Origin: Blastocatellia bacterium | GTDB lineage: Bacteria; Acidobacteriota; Blastocatellia; UBA7656 | DNA: 11,823 nucleotides | Direction of reading: 5' to 3' | NCBI GenBank assembly: GCA_022615215.1 | Contig: JAKEHD010000395.1 | Location: forward strand, 1-11,823 | In this document: in pieces, positions 6,877 to 11,823 of the stretch | Position numbering within the stretch: the stretch's first letter is position 1 | How the letters are laid out: each line of letters begins with the position of its first letter | Position numbers and translations under genes: made by a program | The notes under the pieces: generated by a model | Database searches by the model: none | Told to the model about the DNA's origin: nothing | Seen by the model: only the letters and a program-made list of their open reading frames with translations

Positions 6877-6960
6877 TCAGCCGTCAGCCATCAGCCGTCA
6901 GCTATCAGCCATCAGCCATCAGCCGTCAGCTATCAGCTATCAGCTATCAGCCGTCAGCCA
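6877..6960. repeat. Heptamer tandem array, 12 units of TCAGCYR
   Basis: Twelve uninterrupted 7-bp units read TCAGCCG, TCAGCCA or TCAGCTA on the plus strand, 84 bp in all. The first four bases and base five are invariant, and variation is confined to the last two positions. The array begins five bases upstream of the birA start codon, so it is the birA leader. Heptamer arrays of this kind are known as STRR repeats in cyanobacteria. On the minus strand, units contain TGA or TAG and stop all frames; on the plus strand they stay open. Confidence 0.95.
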
Positions 6961-7060
6961 TAAAGATTTCTTTCTTGAAAGATTTCTTTCTTGAAAGATT
7001 TCTTTCTTACATCCCTCAGCCGTCCGCTCTGTAGCTGAAGGCAGATAGCTGATAGCTGAT
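6932..7060. repeat. Inverted heptamer arms able to form a long stem
   Basis: ATCAGCTATCAGCTATC at 6932-6948 is matched exactly by its reverse complement at 7044-7060, 17 bp. The right block (7032-7059) holds four heptamers in the opposite orientation, one degenerate (AGGCAGA). The 95-base loop contains the 16-bp triple repeat. The structure lies between the 170-residue gene and birA and could pause or end transcription. Confidence 0.8.
6962..7009. repeat. Three 16-bp tandem units with internal palindrome
   Basis: The unit AAAGATTTCTTTCTTG is repeated three times with only the last base differing (A in the third). At the unit junctions GAAAGA-TT-TCTTTC is a perfect palindrome. The block sits in the loop between the two oppositely oriented heptamer blocks and is far more AT-rich than its surroundings. 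Confidence 0.93.
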
Positions 7061-7090
7061 TCCCCGGTCCTGATTTCCTCCGGCCGGTGT

Positions 7091-7603
7091 CTAACTTCGT
7101 ATCGCCAGGTCGAAGAAGCGGTTGGTGGCGTTGAGCGCGGACCTTACGGCCGCGTCCATCTCGTCGGATGTTATCTGACAACTTCCGAATACCTGGATTT
7201 GCTTGCCTTCGAAGTCAACGTTCACAAGCACCGCTATAAGGTTTTTGCCGAGCGCCTGTACGTGGTCCAGGTCCGCCAGCACGCAACCGAAGCGGTTGTC
7301 AGCGGCCATCGCTATGGCTCTCAGGGCCGCAGATGCAGCCGCTTTCAGCGGTCCTCGTCCTTCGCTGCTCTCTACGGCGGAGGCGCGCACCACGCGATTT
7401 ACAAATGTAAATCCCACCTCGACGCGGCACTGCCCGTCGGCTTCTTGATGCAAATCCGCATAGTCAAATCGCAGGCGTTGCTGGCTGACGATATTGGTCA
7501 TAAGAATCAGCGATTGGAGACCACTTTCTTTAGGAAGCGGAGGAAAGCGCAAAGGCCCGGCAATCCGAAATGTTGCAAGGCGATTAGATTTCCCTATCTC
7601 CAA
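7091..7603 (-). CDS. Unrecognised protein resembling a free-standing LeuA regulatory domain
   Basis: No firm family name. The protein reads as two beta-rich halves, each ending in a helix. The first half ends with GRGPLKAAASAALRAI (82-97). The second has DLDHVQALG (111-119), VLVNVDFEGKQIQVFG, then SDEMDAAVRSALNATNRF (146-163). This order parallels the C-terminal allosteric domain of 2-isopropylmalate synthase, whose halves end in a GxGPxDA helix and a SxDIxxAsxxAyxxAxN helix. No catalytic LeuA barrel is nearby. The resemblance is by eye and function is unknown. The start is uncertain: AAGGAG lies only one base from TTG 7603, and the next good candidate, ATG 7501, has no ribosome site and would still keep the whole domain. 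A repeat-filled 218-bp spacer precedes birA, and a 465-bp gap separates it from nadC. Confidence 0.7.
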   Translation of the reverse strand: MEIGKSNRLATFRIAGPLRFPPLPKESGLQSLILMTNIVSQQRLRFDYADLHQEADGQCRVEVGFTFVNRVVRASAVESSEGRGPLKAAASAALRAIAMAADNRFGCVLADLDHVQALGKNLIAVLVNVDFEGKQIQVFGSCQITSDEMDAAVRSALNATNRFFDLAIRS

Positions 7604-7822
7604 ACTCCTTTCAAAAAGCAGGCCGTTTTTGTCGGGCCAGCGCCCCTCTTACGAGCAGAACGGCCAAACTGGTAGGACACGCTTCGAGACTGACCAACAG
7701 AGGGAAAGCAGACTAGCGTAACATCCGCAATATCTTTCGCTCTGCCACGAGCAGTTGGTTCAGTTAGGTTCAAACGGCTTGGGTCTATGAGACTTACGCC
7801 TTCCTCACTCTAGTCTCCCTCT

Positions 7823-7873
7823 AGCGTCTGCGAATCGCCTCTAACGAGCCTGCTGTCTGATTCGCTCTACGCT
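7823..7873. repeat. Extended imperfect hairpin, 12 paired bases
   Basis: AGCGT (7823-7827) and GCGAATC (7830-7836) pair with ACGCT (7869-7873) and GATTCGC (7859-7865), separated by a small internal loop of two and three bases. The terminal loop is 22 bases. A second 7-bp hairpin (7884-7908) follows 10 bases later and reuses the AGCGT/ACGCT sequence. The strand of any transcript is unknown. Confidence 0.55.
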
Positions 7874-7983
7874 TATCTCAGAATGAGCGTTGGTTGGCGA
7901 TACGCTCAATCCAAGCCGCCTCCTTTAGGGGACGGTAGGTGACAGTTCTCTCAGTCTAAAAGATATGGCAATGGTCAATATCT

Positions 7984-8045
7984 AGTGGTCGGTGGTCAGT
8001 GATCAGTGGCCGGTTGGAAGATGAACTGCTGACCACTAACCACTG
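7984..8045. repeat. Inverted GTGGTC-type repeat after nadC
   Basis: The left arm AGTGGTCGGTGGTCAG (7984-7999) matches the reverse complement of CTGACCACTAACCACT (8029-8044) at 14 of 16 positions. A further copy-like stretch, GATCAGTGGCC, lies at 8001-8011. It begins 24 bases downstream of the nadC stop and could form a hairpin at the end of the valS-nadC transcript. It shares its core with the repeats at 45-60 and 8942-8957. Confidence 0.65.
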
Positions 8046-8068
8046 TTTAAATCTCGCACCCCTGAGCT

Positions 8069-8920
8069 TCAAATAGGGGCTATCTTCATGCTGATGTCGA
8101 CGGCCGTGGCCGAATGAGTTATGGCCCCGACGGAAATCATGTCTGCTCCGCATTCAGCCAACGTGCGCACGCTTTCGAGATTGACGCCCCCCGAAACTTC
8201 CACTATCACACCGGGAGCCTGCTCTCTTATGAGCTCGACGCAATGCCGGATTTCATCAGGCTCCATATTATCGAGCATTATACAATCGGCGCGCGCGGCA
8301 ATCGCGTCCCGCAGTTGCGACCGATTAGCGACCTCTACCTCGATCTTCATCAGATGCGGCACGCTCTCGCGCGCAAGCTCTACAGCGCGCCGAACCCCTC
8401 CCACCAGGGCTATATGATTATCCTTTATAAGCACGCCGTCATCCAGTCCGAAACGATGATTGCGTCCCCCTCCCACATGGACCGCATATTTTTCCAGCAG
8501 CCTGAGTCCGGGCGTCGTCTTGCGCGTATCGACTATCGCTGCTCCTGTCCCGGCCACGCGGTCGACGAACGCCTTTGTCAGGGTCGCCACTCCCGACATT
8601 CGCTGCATAAGGTTGAGCGCCGTCCGCTCGCCCGCAAGCAGCACCCCGGCCGGTCCTTCTATGCGGGCAAATTCGGTTCCCGCGCTGATCGCTTCCCCGT
8701 CGTAGGCGCGCGCTTCGAGTTGTATGCGTCCGTCAAGCGATGTAAAGACGGCTTCGGCCACTTCGAGTCCGCACAACACGAAGTCCTGCTTGGCGAGAAA
8801 TCTCCCCTGCGCCTGCCTGCCGCCGCGCACGACCGCCATAGAGGTGATGTCGCCGCGCCCGAGGTCTTCTTTCAGCAAGTCCGCCGCGTAAGCGAATATC
8901 AGTCCTTCATCGATATCCAT
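8069..8920 (-). CDS. nadC: Nicotinate-nucleotide pyrophosphorylase (carboxylating)
   Basis: Quinolinate phosphoribosyltransferase turns quinolinate and PRPP into nicotinate mononucleotide, CO2 and PPi in de novo NAD synthesis. Type II PRTase motifs are complete: EDLGRGDIT (18-26), ERTALNLMQRMSG (98-110), DTRKTTPG (131-138), GGGRNHR (150-156), KDNH (166-169), EVEV (194-197), LDN (216-218), SGGV (243-246) and SVGAITHS (263-270). The 283-residue length is typical. The ATG at 8920 has only a weak ribosome site, but the N-terminus aligns with the family. It lies 53 bp downstream of valS on the same strand and is probably cotranscribed with it. nadA and nadB are not in the window. Confidence 0.96.
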   Translation of the reverse strand: MDIDEGLIFAYAADLLKEDLGRGDITSMAVVRGGRQAQGRFLAKQDFVLCGLEVAEAVFTSLDGRIQLEARAYDGEAISAGTEFARIEGPAGVLLAGERTALNLMQRMSGVATLTKAFVDRVAGTGAAIVDTRKTTPGLRLLEKYAVHVGGGRNHRFGLDDGVLIKDNHIALVGGVRRAVELARESVPHLMKIEVEVANRSQLRDAIAARADCIMLDNMEPDEIRHCVELIREQAPGVIVEVSGGVNLESVRTLAECGADMISVGAITHSATAVDISMKIAPI

Positions 8921-8941
8921 AACGATCCGTTACTCAACGTA

Positions 8942-9030
8942 CTTTGACCACTGATTACACGGATTTCGCAGAATCAATCCGTACGATTCGGTTTTTCTCC
9001 ATCCGTGCTATCTGTGCCGTCTGTGGTTAT
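8942..9030. repeat. Interspersed repeat spanning the valS 3' end and spacer
   Basis: On the minus strand the sequence runs ACCACAGACGGCACAGATAG, then CACGGATGG, the valS stop codon, then ATCCGTGTAATCAGTGGTC. It is built from short near-repeats of the CAGAYGGCAC / CACGGATGG / ATCCGTGTAATC kind. Its last 16 bases, TAATCAGTGGTCAAAG (8957-8942), recur exactly at 45-60. The repeat supplies the last codons of valS and fills the spacer before nadC. Confidence 0.6.
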
Positions 9031-11700
9031 ACTTCTTCCTTTCCGGCCGAGCAGTGAGAGCGTGGCGTTCAACTTCTCTATGTCGGCTATCAACTCCTCG
9101 TGGCGCGAGCGCGTCTGTTCGACCACTTCCTCCGGCGCGCGCTCCATGAACGAATCGTTGTCGAGCCTTGAGGCGAGTGCGCGCGCTTCCTTGTCCTTGC
9201 GCTCTATCTCTTTGGTGATGCGCTCGCGCTCTTTGTCTGTATCGATCAGCCCTTCGAGCGGCACGCTGATCTCTATCCCTGAAATCACATCGCGCGCAGC
9301 CTTATCCGTGACCGGAAGCTTCTCGTTTATGGTTATCTCTTCGACCCTTACCAGCCGCTTGATGTGATCGGAGTTCTCCATTATAAGCCTGCGCGCAGCT
9401 TCGTCCGTTGTGGCCAGGTCGAGATTCAGTTTGCTCTGCGGAGGGATGTTCATCTCGGAGCGAATGTTCCGCAGTTTGGTGATCAGCGCAATCAAGGTCT
9501 GCATCCCTTCGCGCGCCTGAATATTTTCGCGCGAAGGGTCGGCTTCGGGCCAGGGCGCAAGCATTATCGACTCTCCCTGATGAGGGAGGCGCTGCCATAT
9601 CTCTTCGGTTACGAAAGGCATCAGCGGATGCAGCAATCTCAAACTGGTCTCAAGCACATAGACTATTCGATTGCGCGCATCGCGCACTTCATCGCTCATT
9701 TCGCGCGAAGCAACTAAGGATTTCGACAACTCTATGTACCAGTCGCAGAAGTCATCCCAGAAGAAATGGTAAAGCGTCTGGGCCGCTTCGTTCAGGCGAT
9801 ACTCTTCGAGCGCGACGGTCACCTGCTCTATGGTCGCGTTGAGACGGTCAAGTATCCAGCGGTCTGAGAGCGCGTCCGACTCTATCCATCGCGCTTCCAC
9901 GGCGCTTGTGTCTTCGCCCAGATTCATCAGCACGAATCGAGCGGCGTTCCATATCTTGTTGGCGAAGTTGCGCGCCTCTTCCACCTGTTTCTGGCTTCCG
10001 TCTTTTTTGACGCTGGCGAACTTTATGTCCTGCCCTCGGGCCGTTCGCACGAGCATCGAGAATCTGAGAGCGTCCGCCCCATACCGCTCTATCATGTCGA
10101 GAGGGTCGACTCCCGTGCCGAGCGACTTGCTCATGCGCCTGCCATCTTCGTTCAGCACCGTCGCATAGATATAAACGTCGGGGAAAGGAATCTCGCCTTT
10201 GAAATAGAGACCGGTCATTATCATTCGCGCGACCCAGAGGTAGAGTATCTCGCGCGATGTAATCAGCACTGAGGTTGGATAATACCGGGCCAGGTCTTCG
10301 GTTTGTTCGGGCCAGCCGAGCACCGCGTGCGGCCAGAGCGCGGAAGAAAACCATGTGTCGAGCACATCTTCGTCCTGCCGAATCTGTTTGCCTGCGGCTT
10401 TGTCTATGGCTTCTTGCTCCGAGCGAGCCACTATATATTGGCCGTCTTCTGCGACCCATACCGATATGCGGTGTCCCCACCACAACTGCCGCGAGATGCA
10501 CCAGTCCTTTATGTTCTCCATCCAATCGAGGTAAACGGAAGCGTAGCGAGAGGGCACGAAGCGCACGCGCCCCTCTTTGACGGCATCTATGGCGGGCTGG
10601 GCGATCTCTTTCATGCGAACGAACCATTGCTCGGAAAGCAGAGGCTCGATTACTGTCTTGCACCGGTCGCAGATGGGAATTGCAATCTCGTAATCCTCTA
10701 TCTTCTCCACGAGATGCTGGGCCTGTAGGTCCGCGATCACACGCTCGCGCGCCTCGAAGCGATCAAGCCCCACGTAGCGTTCGCCCGCCTGCGCGTTCAT
10801 TCGCCCGTGCTCGTCTATCACGATCACCTGCGGCAGGTTGTTGCGCAGTCCCGCTTCGAAGTCGTTCGCATCGTGCGCGGGCGTGACCTTCACGGCCCCG
10901 CTGCCGAATTCGGCCTTGGCATAATCGTCTGCGATGAGCGGTATCTCGCGCCCCACGAGCGGCAGGATTATCGTCTTGCCGAAGAGGGGCTTGTAGCGTT
11001 CGTCTTCGGGATTGGCGGCGACGGCCGTGTCTCCGAGCATGGTTTCGGGCCGCGTGGTCGCCACCACTACCGACCCGGAGCCATCTTTGAACGGATAGCG
11101 GAGATGATATAACTTGGACTGGCGATCAGGGTTTTCGACCTCTATATCGGAGATGGCAGTCAGACAATGCGGGCACCAGTTTATCACGCGATTGCCGCGA
11201 TATATGAGACCTGCTTCCCACCAGCGCACGAAGCATTCCCTTACAGCCTCCGTGTAGCGTTCGTCCAGAGTAAAACGTTTGCGCTCCCAGTCGAAAGAGC
11301 AGCCGAGCTTTTTGAGTTGCGTGAGTATCACGCCCCCGTACTCGTGTACCCATTCCCATACGCGCTCGACGAACCGCTCGCGCCCGAGGTCGTGGCGGGT
11401 CGAGCCTTCCTTGCGCAATTGCTTCTCCACGACGTTCTGCGTCGCTATGCCCGCGTGATCGGTGCCCGGCACGCAAAGCGCGTCATAGCCCTGCATGCGC
11501 CGCCATCGCATAAGAACATCGTGAATGGAATAGCAGAGCGCATGCCCTATGTGAAGCGAGCCCGTCACATTCGGTGGAGGAATGGTTATCGTGTAGCGCG
11601 GTCCACGTCCTTCGGGTTTGAAGTGCCCGCGCGACTCCCAGAAAGAGTACCACCGGTCTTCCGTGCCGTGAGGATCATAAGCCTTTGGGATTTCTGTCAT
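8974..11700 (-). CDS. valS: Valyl-tRNA synthetase
   Basis: ValRS charges tRNA-Val and hydrolyses mischarged Thr-tRNA. It is a class Ia enzyme of 908 residues, usual for the family. Motifs in order: PPPNVTGSLHIGHAL with HIGH at 50-53, NWCPHC (174-179), the CP1 editing domain with TTRPETMLGDTAV (215-227), DWCISRQLWWGHRI (399-412), and RMSKS at 522-526 in place of KMSKS, a conservative change. The anticodon-binding helical domain follows (about 600-760). A C-terminal coiled coil runs at about 835-890 (DTDKERERITKEIERKDKEA), as in bacterial ValRS. The last 18 residues (start ITTDGTDSTDG) are low-complexity and encoded by an interspersed repeat. The ATG at 11700 has no clear ribosome site. nadC follows after 53 bp. 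Confidence 0.97.
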   Translation of the reverse strand: MTEIPKAYDPHGTEDRWYSFWESRGHFKPEGRGPRYTITIPPPNVTGSLHIGHALCYSIHDVLMRWRRMQGYDALCVPGTDHAGIATQNVVEKQLRKEGSTRHDLGRERFVERVWEWVHEYGGVILTQLKKLGCSFDWERKRFTLDERYTEAVRECFVRWWEAGLIYRGNRVINWCPHCLTAISDIEVENPDRQSKLYHLRYPFKDGSGSVVVATTRPETMLGDTAVAANPEDERYKPLFGKTIILPLVGREIPLIADDYAKAEFGSGAVKVTPAHDANDFEAGLRNNLPQVIVIDEHGRMNAQAGERYVGLDRFEARERVIADLQAQHLVEKIEDYEIAIPICDRCKTVIEPLLSEQWFVRMKEIAQPAIDAVKEGRVRFVPSRYASVYLDWMENIKDWCISRQLWWGHRISVWVAEDGQYIVARSEQEAIDKAAGKQIRQDEDVLDTWFSSALWPHAVLGWPEQTEDLARYYPTSVLITSREILYLWVARMIMTGLYFKGEIPFPDVYIYATVLNEDGRRMSKSLGTGVDPLDMIERYGADALRFSMLVRTARGQDIKFASVKKDGSQKQVEEARNFANKIWNAARFVLMNLGEDTSAVEARWIESDALSDRWILDRLNATIEQVTVALEEYRLNEAAQTLYHFFWDDFCDWYIELSKSLVASREMSDEVRDARNRIVYVLETSLRLLHPLMPFVTEEIWQRLPHQGESIMLAPWPEADPSRENIQAREGMQTLIALITKLRNIRSEMNIPPQSKLNLDLATTDEAARRLIMENSDHIKRLVRVEEITINEKLPVTDKAARDVISGIEISVPLEGLIDTDKERERITKEIERKDKEARALASRLDNDSFMERAPEEVVEQTRSRHEELIADIEKLNATLSLLGRKGRSITTDGTDSTDGEKPNRTD

Positions 11701-11735
11701 AAAATCGTCATCACTATTTTGTCCGGCAGCGGAGC

Positions 11736-11775
11736 GTGGTCGCGTAATCGCGTGGTCGCGTAATCGCGTGGTCGC
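11736..11775. repeat. Five alternating 8-mers upstream of valS
   Basis: GTGGTCGC and GTAATCGC alternate as five uninterrupted 8-bp units (40 bp), starting 36 bp upstream of the valS start codon. The pairing GTAATC + GTGGTC mirrors the dispersed repeat sequence GTAATCAGTGGTC near 8946-8958, which suggests a shared origin. No promoter was recognised between the array and the gene. Confidence 0.9.
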
Positions 11776-11823
11776 TCATAAGTACGCTTCCGTCCTTCGT
11801 CAGTGGTCCGTCGTTGCTTTAAC

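Larger units (their letters stand above)
7604..8068. other. 465-bp gene-free gap with several dyads
   Basis: No reading frame here looks coding on either strand. The stretch holds at least four inverted repeats. GGCCGTT 7621-7627 pairs with 7659-7665. AGCGT-2-GCGAATC 7823-7836 pairs with GATTCGC-3-ACGCT 7859-7873. TGAGCGT 7884-7890 pairs with 7902-7908. The GTGGTC-type repeat lies at 7984-8045. No match to tRNA, tmRNA, RNase P, SRP or a riboswitch class was recognised. It could be a leader, an unknown structured RNA, or decayed sequence. Confidence 0.5.

Noticed and set aside
6846..7034. Plus-strand frame through the heptamer array
   Set aside because: It is open only because the repeat unit has no stop in that direction. 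The product is a periodic peptide with no ribosome site.
6877..7060. CRISPR array
   Set aside because: Units are 7 or 16 bp with no unique spacers, and no cas genes are nearby. It is a tandem repeat island.
7764..7790. tRNA suggested by GGTTCAAAC
   Set aside because: The flanking bases do not form a T stem, and no acceptor or anticodon arm can be built on either strand.
10120..10140. RMSKS instead of KMSKS in ValRS as a defect
   Set aside because: The functional second lysine (K525) is kept and a first-position K to R change is conservative, so it is not evidence of lost function.
9848..10663. Long frame of 271 codons inside valS
   Set aside because: Same strand but different frame within valS; the product is arginine-rich with no domain. 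It is a compositional by-product of a GC-rich gene.

Overview
The window reads as a chromosomal segment of a moderately GC-rich bacterium. It has dense housekeeping genes, Shine-Dalgarno-led starts where they can be judged, and several intergenic spacers made of short tandem or inverted repeats. The gene content (valS, nadC, a LeuA-tail-like protein, birA and coaX near each other, plus an exported amidohydrolase) and the repeat-rich spacers would fit an Acidobacteriota-type genome. That placement is inference from style and gene order, not from a marker gene. No phage, IS element, CRISPR array, tRNA or rRNA was found.

Left part (1-5304). An exported MTA/SAH-deaminase-like amidohydrolase (+) converges on a minus-strand series. 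Read in the direction of transcription, that series is an XRE-family regulator, a 49-residue single-pass membrane protein, an unrecognised 264-residue protein, and an RlmD/TrmA-type rRNA uracil methyltransferase. Divergent from the regulator, on the plus strand, lie a 71-residue protein with two CxxC pairs and a stand-alone receiver domain. The receiver has Ser where the phosphorylated Asp should be, so it is probably a pseudo-receiver. This small cluster of regulator, membrane peptide, zinc-knuckle protein and pseudo-receiver is the least explained part of the window.

Right part (5316-11700). All genes are on the minus strand. In transcription order they are valS (valyl-tRNA synthetase), nadC (NAD synthesis), a 465-bp gene-free gap with several dyads, an unrecognised protein whose layout resembles the LeuA C-terminal regulatory domain, birA (biotin ligase, no DNA-binding domain) and coaX (type III pantothenate kinase). 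Three of them serve cofactor pathways (NAD, biotin attachment, CoA). valS-nadC and birA-coaX are spaced like two-gene transcription units.

Repeats are the other theme. A 12-unit heptamer array (TCAGCYR) starts five bases upstream of the birA start codon. It is followed by three 16-bp units and an inverted heptamer block. A 40-bp alternating 8-mer array lies just upstream of valS. A 16-bp sequence occurs exactly at both the window's left edge and just past the valS stop. A related repetitive sequence seems to have become the last codons of valS.
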